From positions 1 to 21,395 of the forward strand of contig JAURBD010000021.1 of assembly GCA_030829155.1 (NCBI GenBank): a DNA stretch of 21,395 nucleotides. Direction: 5' to 3'. Position numbers and translations under genes: made by a program. Numbering within the stretch: the stretch's first letter is position 1; each line of letters opens with the position of its first letter. The stretch comes from Flavobacteriaceae bacterium. Its GTDB lineage: Bacteria; Bacteroidota; Bacteroidia; Flavobacteriales; Flavobacteriaceae. The notes under the pieces were generated by a model, which was not told the DNA's origin, ran no database searches, and saw only the letters and a list, made by a program, of their open reading frames with translations. Shown here piece after piece: positions 1-8,212 of this stretch.

Positions 1-85
1 AAAACCCTTTTTGTACTCCAACAACATCTTTAATGTAAAATTTCTGTTTTTTTTTTAAACCAAATAGCTCTATTCTTCTAAACAT
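1..85 (-). CDS. Partial unrecognised ORF running off the left edge
   Basis: On the minus strand an ATG at 85 opens a frame that stays open to base 1, giving 28 codons that begin MFRRIELFGLKKKQKFYIKD. Only the N-terminus lies in the window and I do not recognise a family. It is basic and begins about 200 bases downstream of the porin stop on the same strand, so it could be the next gene of that strand. The stretch is very AT-rich and a 28-codon open frame can occur by chance. No exact promoter element is visible upstream, only loose AT-rich matches. Confidence 0.3.
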   Translation of the reverse strand, partial: MFRRIELFGLKKKQKFYIKDVVGVQKGF

Positions 86-289
86 TGAAAAACAGATACT
101 TAAACATCTTAATTTATAAACTAAATACTCTAAGTTTTTAAAATTATCAAATTTTTTGAGATCTAGAGAATGATAAACGAGAAACAAAATAAAGATAAAG
201 TTTGTGTTTTGGAAAATAAAAGGAATATGTGTCTTGAAAAAGGTTTGTATTTGAAGTCTAAAATTGACACAATAATCAAACACTTATGC
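86..289. other. AT-rich intergenic stretch, no convincing gene
   Basis: About 200 very AT-rich bases lie between the partial left-edge ORF and the porin stop codon. Short open frames exist on both strands, for example a 69-codon plus-strand frame from 170. That frame runs about 90 bases antisense into the conserved C-terminal end of the porin and resembles no family I know. I see no tRNA, no strong hairpin with a T-run and no exact TAnnTTTG promoter box here. Confidence 0.5.
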
Positions 290-2374
290 TTATCTGAAGA
301 AATTCCATACAAGTCCAAAACGGATAACAAAATCCCGGTAGGGATATCCGGGTGCACTGAAATAGTTATAATTCTCTAGAAGTGTGTTAATGTGTTCAGC
401 TTTTAAAAACAATCTGGTCTGTTGAACCTTTCCATTTACAAAGAAATCTATCCTAGGAAAATCCCCGATCAAAACATTGTTTTGACGAGTAAAATCCCCT
501 AACAATGGATTGTATCTATCTGCATAGTATTTTGTAAAATAGTGACCAGTGAAGCCTGTTTGTAGATACATGGCTTTTTTAAAAATCTCACGGCTAAAAC
601 TCAGGGTAGTTCTCAAGTTCCATTCTGGAACATTTAACGGCTGGGAATTCCCAAGGTCTTCAGCGGCTTCTAACTCAGTGGTTACTTTTTGATACTGTGC
701 TGTATTGGTCATTGCAAAATTCCCCAATTTGAACTCTGAAGTGTAACGAATCTTAAAATAATTCAGGGCGTTGTTTGCTTGTTGTGGAGCCGCTAAGTAA
801 ATATCATTAGGCGGGACATATAGTATACTTTCTCGATCTACGTCAAGATCTTCAGGCTTAGGCTCAAATTTAGTGGTGTTAAAATAGGTGTAATTTGAGA
901 TTAACTGCCAATGTACATATAATCTTCCAAGTTGGGGATGTTTGAAATTGAAAGAAAAATGGGTTGTGTTTTGATTTTCTAGATCAGGATTATACCAATT
1001 GTAGTTTAGGTAATCACTTTTATAAAGTTGAAAATTAAAGTCAGGAGTTTGGTTTCGGAAGCTTGCTCGAGCTGTAAAGGAAGTTTTATTTGGAAATTCG
1101 TATTGAGCTTTGAATCCTATTTCATCACTCAACAAACTTCCACTTATGCTTTTTTGGAGGTTTGCTTGCATTGAAAATCCTTTCCATTGAAATTTCCAAT
1201 CTCCGTTCAAAAGAAGTTGAGTGGTTTTTATCTGATTTGGGATCGATTCAGAAACAACATCTTCCTCTTCTAAACCAAAAAAATAATTTGATTGAACGGA
1301 TGTTATTCCTGCACGTAATTTGCCCGTGTATGGGGTTTTAAATTCGGTGTAAACTTGATTTTTGGTTCTGAAGAGCTTAGCCAAGTCGTTTATTTTTGAA
1401 AATCCAATTACTAAATCTCCAAAATGATCTGTTTTTTTTGAGTCTACATAAGAATAATATCGAGATTCATCAACAAATCGATGTCCAATTAAGAGTTTAG
1501 CTCTAACAGAGTCTTTGGGAGGTACTATATTCCAATGATGGTCGATAAAAGAACGCTTTCCTGCCAAAAGACTTTCTGCTGTTTTAAAACGAACATCCAA
1601 AACTGAACGATCTTTAAAATCAGGATCCCCAGTTTCGAAAAGAAGAATTCCCTCCTCGTCAAGACCTCCATTTTCTTGATTTTCAATGGACTGATTGGAG
1701 TAATGCCCCCACAATGTATATCTTGTGTTCAGGGATTGATATTTAAATGAAAATTGAAAACGCTCATATGCCGATCTGAAATTGACATACTTACCCAAAG
1801 AACGTGAGCCTTTGTAAGTAAATGCAAAATTAAATTGAGGACTTAAGTTTGCCGTTATGGTTGTATGTGCGATTCTACCTTGCTCAAATGCGGTTCGATA
1901 AAAAAGCTCGGTTAAAGGGGTTGGAACCTGAAAATACAATGACTCTGGGGCTTCAATGTAGCTGAAATGTTTTGAACGAGCTCCAAGATTAGCCAATAAA
2001 GACTGTTTAGAGAAATCATATCCAATTCTATTAAATGCATGACCTGTATTGGAAAAAGGTAATAATTCAAAATAATCCTTTCTCAAAAAATTCATCTTGT
2101 ACTCCTTCTGTATCGTTAAAGTTGTATCTATATAACTAGAATCTCTATCTACAGTGTAAATTGTGTACATATCAATATTTATTGAGTCTTTGAGAATAGA
2201 ATCTTTCTCCTTTACTGTTTTTTTTTGAGGTTTCTGAATGGATAAAATGTCTATTCCAGCGGAATTTGTTTTTTTATTTTTAAACTTTTTTTCAAAATAG
2301 GCACCTGGAATCCCCTGACCAAAAGTTATTGAGTTACTCAATAAAAAAAGTAAAAAAAAGAATCTTTGGGTCAT
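290..2374 (-). CDS. Putative outer-membrane porin (Porin_10-like)
   Basis: This encodes 694 residues with a clear Sec signal peptide: MTQRFFFLLFLLSNS followed by a likely cleavage near Gly19-Gln20. The mature part is rich in alternating aromatic/polar segments typical of outer-membrane beta strands. Examples are tracts around LYVHWQLISNYTYF and the terminal FVIRFGLVWNFFR. The length, the N-terminal linker after the signal and the aromatic C-terminus fit the Bacteroidetes 'putative porin' family (Porin_10), proteins expected to form a large beta barrel. The substrate is unknown; it is not a SusC/TonB-dependent receptor because there is no plug domain or TonB box. It is divergent from rnhB with 76 bases between. 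Family assignment is from pattern recognition, and transport function is inferred. Confidence 0.8.
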   Translation of the reverse strand: MTQRFFFLLFLLSNSITFGQGIPGAYFEKKFKNKKTNSAGIDILSIQKPQKKTVKEKDSILKDSINIDMYTIYTVDRDSSYIDTTLTIQKEYKMNFLRKDYFELLPFSNTGHAFNRIGYDFSKQSLLANLGARSKHFSYIEAPESLYFQVPTPLTELFYRTAFEQGRIAHTTITANLSPQFNFAFTYKGSRSLGKYVNFRSAYERFQFSFKYQSLNTRYTLWGHYSNQSIENQENGGLDEEGILLFETGDPDFKDRSVLDVRFKTAESLLAGKRSFIDHHWNIVPPKDSVRAKLLIGHRFVDESRYYSYVDSKKTDHFGDLVIGFSKINDLAKLFRTKNQVYTEFKTPYTGKLRAGITSVQSNYFFGLEEEDVVSESIPNQIKTTQLLLNGDWKFQWKGFSMQANLQKSISGSLLSDEIGFKAQYEFPNKTSFTARASFRNQTPDFNFQLYKSDYLNYNWYNPDLENQNTTHFSFNFKHPQLGRLYVHWQLISNYTYFNTTKFEPKPEDLDVDRESILYVPPNDIYLAAPQQANNALNYFKIRYTSEFKLGNFAMTNTAQYQKVTTELEAAEDLGNSQPLNVPEWNLRTTLSFSREIFKKAMYLQTGFTGHYFTKYYADRYNPLLGDFTRQNNVLIGDFPRIDFFVNGKVQQTRLFLKAEHINTLLENYNYFSAPGYPYRDFVIRFGLVWNFFR

Positions 2375-2395
2375 GAAACAGTGTAATTTTGATTG

Positions 2396-2403
2396 CGAAG
2401 TTA
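2396..2403 (-). promoter_or_regulatory. Possible -7 promoter element of the porin gene
   Basis: On the minus strand the sequence reads TAACTTCG, one base off the Bacteroidetes TAnnTTTG -7 consensus. It lies 21 bases upstream of the porin ATG. No TTG -33 element is visible at 17 to 23 bases upstream, so this is a tentative call. Confidence 0.3.
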
Positions 2404-2450
2404 AATAATTGTAAGTAATTTGAAATGAGAATAATTAAATATAATAAAAG

Positions 2451-3047
2451 GTGTTGAGCTTACAATTATTAGAAGGACTTGAGGCAGGAACAGACGAAGC
2501 AGGAAGGGGTTGCCTTGCAGGGCCAGTCACCGCTGCAGCTGTAATTCTTTCAGCAGACTTTGACGTACCCCTTTTAAACGACTCCAAAAAGCTTAGCGAA
2601 AAGCAAAGACAATTCTTGAGACCCATCATTGAAGATCAAGCGATAGCATATGCAGTAGCACATTGTTCTCCGAAAGAAGTTGATACCATCAACATTCTTA
2701 ATGCTTCCATAAAAGCAATGCACAGAGCACTTGAAAAGCTTGATCCTTGCCCAAATCATATCCTTGTAGATGGGAATCGTTTTCATTCTTTTAAGAAAAT
2801 TCCACATCAATGCATTATCAAAGGAGATGGAAAATTCCAAAATATTGCAGCAGCATCTGTTCTAGCAAAAACCTATAGAGATGATCTGATGATTGATCTT
2901 GACCTTAAATACCCCAAATACAACTGGAAAAACAATAAGGGATATCCCACCAAAAGTCATCGCGAGGCCATTCTTAAAGAAGGAATAAGTCCTCAACACC
3001 GAAAAACTTTTAGATTACTATCAGAACAATTTCAAATTAAATTTTGA
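2451..3047 (+). CDS. rnhB: Ribonuclease HII
   Basis: This is a 198-residue RNase HII, which nicks the RNA strand of RNA/DNA hybrids and removes misincorporated ribonucleotides from DNA. The signature GTDEAGRGCLAGPV is at residues 13-26, NDSKKLSEKQR at 43-53, LVDGNR at 105-110, and GDGKFQNIAAASVLAK from 125. The DEDD acid set is present as Asp15, Glu16, Asp107 and Asp126. The length matches the family. The start is non-ATG: GTG at 2451, or TTG at 2454, since no ATG lies in frame upstream of the DEAGRG motif. Its stop codon overlaps the first codon of the longest form of the following ORF, but an internal promoter suggests the next gene can also be transcribed separately. Confidence 0.95.
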   Translation: MLSLQLLEGLEAGTDEAGRGCLAGPVTAAAVILSADFDVPLLNDSKKLSEKQRQFLRPIIEDQAIAYAVAHCSPKEVDTINILNASIKAMHRALEKLDPCPNHILVDGNRFHSFKKIPHQCIIKGDGKFQNIAAASVLAKTYRDDLMIDLDLKYPKYNWKNNKGYPTKSHREAILKEGISPQHRKTFRLLSEQFQIKF

Positions 3048-3053
3048 GTTTCC

Positions 3054-3061
3054 TATTTTTG
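3054..3061 (+). promoter_or_regulatory. -7 promoter element for the large lipoprotein gene
   Basis: TATTTTTG matches the Bacteroidetes TAnnTTTG consensus exactly. It sits just after the rnhB stop and 18 bases before the ATG at 3080, which would give a leader of roughly 12 bases. No clear TTG -33 element is present at the usual spacing. Confidence 0.5.
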
Positions 3062-3079
3062 GACTTTATATACAACCCT

Positions 3080-5572
3080 ATGATTCATTCAATCTTGCTT
3101 CAATCTTTAAAAAAAGTATTTCTCCCTGGATTTTTAGCTGTTCTTTTTGTCAGTTTATGGAGCTGCCAGCCAATCAGTAATAAGAATAGTCAGCTTTCGG
3201 ATTGGATACCACAAAACAGTAGTTGGGTGATTCAAATTAATGACATCAATACCCTCACTAGTGAACTTGCCAACAATGAAGTGTTTAGAGAAATAAAATC
3301 CCTTAACCCAAGTTTGACATTTGAATTTTCACGTTTAGTCCGAGATACTCCAGATGTAAAAAGCTTATTGTGCATAACCACTGTTGGTAAAAACCCCAGT
3401 GCTTTAATTCATATATACAAGGCACCGATAGACTCTACAAGAACAAAGGGATCTTCCATTGAATATAGTAAATTGAAAATTAATATTGAAAAAAGCGAAA
3501 ACAACATTCTCTACAGCGCTAATATTGAAGGCTTCACCTTGCGTTCGACTTCACAATTACTAATCGAAAATTGTATCCGTAAATTTCAGCAAAAAGCTAA
3601 ACCCAATCAAGAGAATCTTTTCGATAAAATATACGCCACTCTTGACACGAGTGCTCCACTCAACTTTCTGGTTCAACCAAAGAGTGAAGAATTTATTGAA
3701 AAAGCAATTGGAAGCATACCATTAGCTCCAAAAATTAATCACGATTGGAATGCCTATGATCTAAATTTTGAAAATTCTGGATTTAGCTTAGATGGTTTAA
3801 TAGCGGTTCAAGATTCGTTGGGAGATTCCATGGGAATTCTTAAAGAAAACGATGCTCAAAAAATACTTTTAGATCAATTAACTCCAGAAAACAGCACTTC
3901 TTTTTTATCTATTCCCTTAAACAACGCTCTGGAGACTGAGGATGCATTTAAACAATGGGTTCTTCATCACAATATTGCCCTTCCCGAAATCGATCTAAAA
4001 GCCTTGAGCACTATCGATGAAATTGGATGGATTAAATTGGGTTCTGAAACCGTTTTACTTTTTCACTCTCAAAACGAGGAACGAGCCAAAAAAAATCTTT
4101 TACCAAAATTAGAAAATGCTAAAAATTTTAGAGAAATTTCATACTATCAAACTAATTTACCTGATGACATTCTTTTATTTTCAAAGGTTATTGGATCTCA
4201 AGTAAAACCAAACTGGGGAGCTGTAATTGAAAACTTTTTTGTTTTTACTGCAAGTGAAAAAGCCATAAAAACAGTTATTGGCAATTATAAAGATGGGAGT
4301 ACTTTAAGCAAAAACATAATCTATAATACATTCAAAGAAACCCTTGTTTCTGAAAGTTCAATCTATTGGATTGCACAAACCAAGCACTTGATTGAGGGGT
4401 GGGTAAATAAAAAAGAAAAGAAAAACCCCTGGTCAAAATTAGATACAAATCGATTTCCATTTATCGCATTTCAAGGTACTTTAGAAAATAGCTTTATGCA
4501 CATGCACCTAAGAATTCATGAGAATGAATTAAAAACAGTGCAAAATACTGTTTCAAACCAATACCTTTTAGAGCTGGAGGCTCCTCTAAGCTCTACCCCT
4601 CAATGGCTTAAAAACCACAGAAGTAAAGGTATGGATGTTTTAGTTCAAGACGTTAACAATAAGCTTTACTTGTTTTCTGATAAAGGAAATCTGTTTTGGA
4701 AAAAGCAATTATCTGGAAACATTCAGGGTAGTGTTGTGCAGGTTGATTTATACAAAAACAAAAGATTACAAATGGCATTCAGGACTGAAGATAAGTTCTT
4801 TATATTGGATCGAAATGGAAAAATTGTTAAACCTTTTTCAATTAAAATTCCAAGTAAAGAACCCATTCAACCCCTTGCTGTTTTTGATTATGATCAGAGA
4901 AGAGACTATCGTTTTGTTTTAGCTCAAGGAACTAATTTACAGATGTTTAATTCTAAGGGTAAAAAAGTAACGGGATTTAAATTTAAAAAAACTAAAACGC
5001 CTATTATAAATTCTCCTGTACATATTCGAATTAATCAAAAGGATTACATCGCAATCCAGGAAGAAAGTGGAAAACTTAACCTTTTAAATCGAACTGGAAA
5101 AGAACGAGTTAAAGTAAAAGGAAACATTGCTTTTTCAGGAAATACCGTTAATTCTTATCTAAAAACATTTACTACCTCAGATTTAAATGGGAATCTTATT
5201 CAAATCGATGTTAAGGGCAACATCATAAAAACCAATTTAGATTTAGAAAAGGGACACCGAATTGTAACCACAACTAAATCTTTGGTATCCCAATCAAATA
5301 ATATTTTATACATTAAAGGAATTCCTATTAATTTGCCTTTTGGACGCTACACTGCACCTAAGATTTACTACATCAAGAACATTATTTATGTAACTACTAC
5401 CGATTTAGATGCACAAAAAGTATACCTCTATTACAGCAACGGAACTCCCGTAAATGGGTTCCCAGTATATGGATCATCAGCTGCTGATTTAACAAATGCG
5501 GACAAAGACAAAGCTCTAGAACTTCTAGTTCAATCTGAAAGTGATGGGATAATAATCTATGAAATTAACTAA
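3080..5572 (+). CDS. Large lipoprotein with C-terminal propeller-like repeats, function unknown
   Basis: From ATG 3080 this encodes 830 residues. A TTG at 3044 would add 12 residues but lies upstream of an exact promoter element. The N-terminus is an SPII signal (hydrophobic residues 12-27) with lipobox SLWSC and lipidated Cys29, so the protein is membrane-anchored, probably periplasm- or surface-facing. Residues about 40-500 form an unrecognised globular part beginning DWIPQNSSWVIQIND. The C-terminal 300 residues contain about seven strand-turn-strand units such as LYLFSDKGN at 529, FFILDRNGK at 573, LQMFNSKGK at 620, LNLLNRTGK at 666, LIQIDVKGN at 706, a weaker unit near 743, and VYLYYSNGT at 781. 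This suggests a beta-propeller. Similar proteins commonly sit beside rnhB in Flavobacteria as hypothetical proteins. Its stop overlaps that of lipB. Confidence 0.8.
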   Translation: MIHSILLQSLKKVFLPGFLAVLFVSLWSCQPISNKNSQLSDWIPQNSSWVIQINDINTLTSELANNEVFREIKSLNPSLTFEFSRLVRDTPDVKSLLCITTVGKNPSALIHIYKAPIDSTRTKGSSIEYSKLKINIEKSENNILYSANIEGFTLRSTSQLLIENCIRKFQQKAKPNQENLFDKIYATLDTSAPLNFLVQPKSEEFIEKAIGSIPLAPKINHDWNAYDLNFENSGFSLDGLIAVQDSLGDSMGILKENDAQKILLDQLTPENSTSFLSIPLNNALETEDAFKQWVLHHNIALPEIDLKALSTIDEIGWIKLGSETVLLFHSQNEERAKKNLLPKLENAKNFREISYYQTNLPDDILLFSKVIGSQVKPNWGAVIENFFVFTASEKAIKTVIGNYKDGSTLSKNIIYNTFKETLVSESSIYWIAQTKHLIEGWVNKKEKKNPWSKLDTNRFPFIAFQGTLENSFMHMHLRIHENELKTVQNTVSNQYLLELEAPLSSTPQWLKNHRSKGMDVLVQDVNNKLYLFSDKGNLFWKKQLSGNIQGSVVQVDLYKNKRLQMAFRTEDKFFILDRNGKIVKPFSIKIPSKEPIQPLAVFDYDQRRDYRFVLAQGTNLQMFNSKGKKVTGFKFKKTKTPIINSPVHIRINQKDYIAIQEESGKLNLLNRTGKERVKVKGNIAFSGNTVNSYLKTFTTSDLNGNLIQIDVKGNIIKTNLDLEKGHRIVTTTKSLVSQSNNILYIKGIPINLPFGRYTAPKIYYIKNIIYVTTTDLDAQKVYLYYSNGTPVNGFPVYGSSAADLTNADKDKALELLVQSESDGIIIYEIN

Positions 5573-6279
5573 GTGAAAATAAACTTCGCTTCGAACAAGT
5601 TTTGAAAGTGTTTAGCAAGTTTTTCTTTTACTTCTATCAATGAAATTTCTTTTTTAAGTTCAGCTTTTAGTGAGGTAACTCCTTTACCTTGAATTCCACA
5701 GGGAACAATATAATCAAAGTAAGCCAAATCAGTATTTATATTGAATGCAAACCCGTGCATGGTAACCCATCGACTTGCTTTAACTCCTAATGCACAAATT
5801 TTTCGGGCAAAAGGTGTTCCCGCGTCTAACCAAACCCCTGTTTCTCCGGGACTTCGAACCCCTTTTAAATCATATTCTTTCAAGGTCAAAATAACCGTTT
5901 CTTCAAGTAATCGAAGATATTTATGAATGTCCGTAAAAAAGTTTTCTAAATCTAAAATAGGATACCCAACTACTTGACCTGGACCGTGAAAAGTGATGTC
6001 TCCTCCTCTGTTGGTTTTGTAATATTCAATTCCATGTTTTTGAAGTTGTTTCTCGTTGAGAAGCAAATGGTCAACGGCACCGCTCTTACCAAGAGTAATT
6101 ACTGGGGGGTGCTCTACCCATAAAAAATAATTAGGAGTTGGCTGTTGGGTGTCATTTCTTCGATTCAAAATTTTGAGATCTACTATTTCTTTAAGAAGTT
6201 TTTCTTGAAAGTCCCAAGCAGGCTGATACGCAGTATTTTTTAGTTCTTTTACTTGTATTTTTTTATTTAAAACCCCCAT
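5569..6279 (-). CDS. lipB: Octanoyl-[acyl-carrier-protein]:protein octanoyltransferase (lipoate biosynthesis)
   Basis: LipB transfers octanoate from octanoyl-ACP to lipoyl domains of 2-oxoacid dehydrogenases and the glycine cleavage H protein; LipA then inserts sulfur. Counting from the TTG-inclusive frame, the substrate-site motif RGGDITFHGPGQ begins at residue 92. The KICALGVK motif supplies Lys161 and IVPCGIQGKGVTS supplies the acyl-thioester Cys195, the catalytic Lys/Cys pair of the family. Length of about 236 residues is normal. The longest frame starts at a TTG (6282), but the ATG at 6279 overlaps the stop of the upstream small membrane protein gene as TGATG, so I choose the ATG. The 3' end overlaps the convergent lipoprotein gene: the four bases CTAA serve as a stop on each strand. 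Confidence 0.95.
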   Translation of the reverse strand: MGVLNKKIQVKELKNTAYQPAWDFQEKLLKEIVDLKILNRRNDTQQPTPNYFLWVEHPPVITLGKSGAVDHLLLNEKQLQKHGIEYYKTNRGGDITFHGPGQVVGYPILDLENFFTDIHKYLRLLEETVILTLKEYDLKGVRSPGETGVWLDAGTPFARKICALGVKASRWVTMHGFAFNINTDLAYFDYIVPCGIQGKGVTSLKAELKKEISLIEVKEKLAKHFQNLFEAKFIFT

Positions 6280-6440
6280 CAATAACGATTGGTGTTATTC
6301 AAAATAACAAGAGCTGCAATAACTCCGGGTACCCACCCACATAAGGTTAAAATGAAGACGATTACAATAGATCCACAACCTTGATCTATCACCGCAAGGG
6401 GTGGGAAAAGTATTGAAAGTATGACACGAATAAGACTCAA
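6279..6440 (-). CDS. PMP3/YqaE-family small membrane protein
   Basis: This 53-codon frame reads, from a TTG start, MSLIRVILSILFPPLAVIDQ, then continues GCGSIVIVFILTLCGWVPG and VIAALVILNNTNRY. The order of a first hydrophobic helix ending FPPLAV, then GCG, then a second helix ending LCGWVPGVIAAL is the hallmark of the PMP3/UPF0057 (YqaE) family of two-helix membrane proteins linked to membrane potential and stress tolerance. There is no in-frame ATG; TTG at 6440 gives the family-typical N-terminus. The stop overlaps the lipB ATG (TGATG), implying co-transcription and translational coupling. Upstream on this strand TATCTTGC (6461 to 6454) resembles a -7 box with one base missing, back to back with the lysS promoter. 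Family call is fairly sure, start less so. Confidence 0.75.
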   Translation of the reverse strand: MSLIRVILSILFPPLAVIDQGCGSIVIVFILTLCGWVPGVIAALVILNNTNRY

Positions 6441-6495
6441 AGCATTTTTTTTAGCAAGATAATAAAATTTGAATTTTTGAATTCATGGAATCTCC

Positions 6496-6503
6496 TATCT
6501 TTG
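6496..6503 (+). promoter_or_regulatory. -7 promoter element of lysS
   Basis: TATCTTTG is an exact TAnnTTTG match located 17 bases before the ATG at 6521. A TTTG at 6476-6479 lies 16 bases upstream of the box and could be the -33 element, slightly close. The box lies inside the longest lysS frame (ATG 6485), which therefore cannot be the start on this transcript. Confidence 0.7.
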
Positions 6504-6520
6504 CTAAAATTTTTGATACC

Positions 6521-8212
6521 ATGGCTGCATTAAGCGAACAGGAAATTATAAGAAGAGAAAAACTGGAGAAAATTAGAGAATTAGGGATTAACCCCTATCC
6601 TGCTGCACTCTATCCTGTAAACGAATCTTCATCATCTATAAAAAAAAACTTTGTTGAAGGCAAAGAAGTAATTATAGCTGGACGTTTGATGTCTAGAAGA
6701 ATTCAAGGTAAGGCAAGCTTTGCAGAAGTTCAAGATAGCCAAGGAAAAATTCAAGTATATTTTAATCGAGATGAAATCTGTACAGGAGATGATAAGACTC
6801 TTTATAATGAACTTTATAAAAAACTCCTTGATATCGGAGACATCATCGGAATAGTAGGTACGCTTTTTACAACCCAGGTAGGTGAGCAAACAATTCTAGT
6901 CAAAAAGTTTGATCTTCTAAACAAAACTTTGCGACCACTTCCGCTCCCCAAAACAGATTCTGAGGGAAATACGTATGATGAATTTAACGATCCTGAGCTG
7001 AGATACCGTCAACGCTATGTTGATTTAATTGTCAATCCAAAAGTCAAAGACACTTTCATCAAAAGGACTAAAATAACCAACAGTATTCGGGAGTTTTTTA
7101 ATTCAAAAGATTACTTGGAAGTTGAAACCCCCATATTGCAACCCATTCCTGGAGGGGCATCAGCTCGTCCGTTTTTGACCCATCACAATGCACTTGATAT
7201 GCCTCTATACCTCAGAATTGCCAATGAACTTTATCTCAAACGATTGATTGTAGGAGGGTTTGATGGAGTTTATGAGTTTTCAAAAGACTTTAGAAACGAA
7301 GGAATGGATAGGACTCACAATCCTGAATTTACTGTAATGGAACTTTATGTTGCTTACAAAGATTATTTTTGGATGATGGAAACTACTGAAAAGCTTCTTG
7401 AAAAAGTAGCGGTTGATTCCAATGAAAATTCTGCTGTCCAAGTTGGAGAACATACAATCGATTTTAAGGCTCCTTATCCAAAAGTCCCTATCCTCAAAGC
7501 CATTGAAATTCACACCGGAATTGATGTTTCTGAAATGAATGAAAGTACTCTAAGAAATACTGCCCGTGAATTGGGGATTGAGGTGGATGATACTATGGGA
7601 ATCGGGAAATTGATTGATGAGATTTTTGGGGAAAAATGTGAACACCATTACATTCAACCAACTTTTATTATTGATTACCCCAAAGAAATGAGCCCTTTAA
7701 CCAAAGAGCATCGATCCAACCCTAAGTTGACAGAAAGATTTGAACTGATGGTAAACGGTAAAGAACTAGCCAATGCATATTCGGAATTGAACGATCCCAT
7801 TGATCAAAGAGAGCGTTTTGAAGAGCAATTGAAATTGAGTGAAAAAGGAGATGATGAAGCCATGTTTATCGATCAAGATTTTTTGAGAGCTCTGGAATAT
7901 GGAATGCCTCCTACCTCGGGAATTGGAATTGGAATTGATCGTTTGGTAATGCTCCTAACTAACAACAGTTCAATTCAAGAGGTTCTGTTTTTTCCGCAAA
8001 TGAGACAAGAAAAGAAAATTGTAGAAATGACCGAAGACGAGAAATTAGTTTTTACTTTACTGAAAAAAGAGGAATCTATTGATCTCAATGAATTGAAAAA
8101 GCAAGCTGGCTTAAGCAACAAAAAATGGGATAAAGCCATCAAAGGACTTACCAAAATTGGAAGCGCCAAAGTTACCAAAGATGAGGAAGGCATCAGAGTC
8201 AACCTTGGATAG
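6521..8212 (+). CDS. lysS: Lysyl-tRNA synthetase, class II
   Basis: LysS charges tRNA-Lys. From ATG 6521 the protein is 563 residues and begins MAALSEQEIIRREKLEKIRE, the usual start of Bacteroidetes LysS. The N-terminal OB-fold anticodon-binding domain covers about residues 45-140 (for example VIIAGRLMSRRIQGKASF). The class II catalytic domain follows, with FRNEGMDRTHNPEFTVMELY as motif 2 and GIGIGIDRLVMLL as motif 3. After motif 3 and the FFPQMR end of the core there is a further segment of about 65 residues containing LKKQAGLSNKKWDKAIKGL, an extension known from Bacteroidetes LysS and absent in E. coli. The alternative ATG at 6485 adds 12 residues without family support and precedes the promoter box. 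Confidence 0.96.
   Translation: MAALSEQEIIRREKLEKIRELGINPYPAALYPVNESSSSIKKNFVEGKEVIIAGRLMSRRIQGKASFAEVQDSQGKIQVYFNRDEICTGDDKTLYNELYKKLLDIGDIIGIVGTLFTTQVGEQTILVKKFDLLNKTLRPLPLPKTDSEGNTYDEFNDPELRYRQRYVDLIVNPKVKDTFIKRTKITNSIREFFNSKDYLEVETPILQPIPGGASARPFLTHHNALDMPLYLRIANELYLKRLIVGGFDGVYEFSKDFRNEGMDRTHNPEFTVMELYVAYKDYFWMMETTEKLLEKVAVDSNENSAVQVGEHTIDFKAPYPKVPILKAIEIHTGIDVSEMNESTLRNTARELGIEVDDTMGIGKLIDEIFGEKCEHHYIQPTFIIDYPKEMSPLTKEHRSNPKLTERFELMVNGKELANAYSELNDPIDQRERFEEQLKLSEKGDDEAMFIDQDFLRALEYGMPPTSGIGIGIDRLVMLLTNNSSIQEVLFFPQMRQEKKIVEMTEDEKLVFTLLKKEESIDLNELKKQAGLSNKKWDKAIKGLTKIGSAKVTKDEEGIRVNLG

Noticed and set aside
334..352. Inverted repeat CCCGG / CCGGG as a porin terminator
   Set aside because: It lies within the porin coding sequence (codons for PGYPYR), is followed by no T-run on the minus strand, and the stem is only five pairs.
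170..379. 69-codon plus-strand ORF near the left edge
   Set aside because: It overlaps the conserved C-terminal end of the porin on the opposite strand by about 90 bases, resembles no family, and has an AT-driven composition; no exact promoter box precedes it.
6277..6484. Treating the gap between lipB and lysS as non-coding or as a riboswitch
   Set aside because: The minus strand carries a clear PMP3-type two-helix protein ending in the lipB start codon; no structured leader is apparent.
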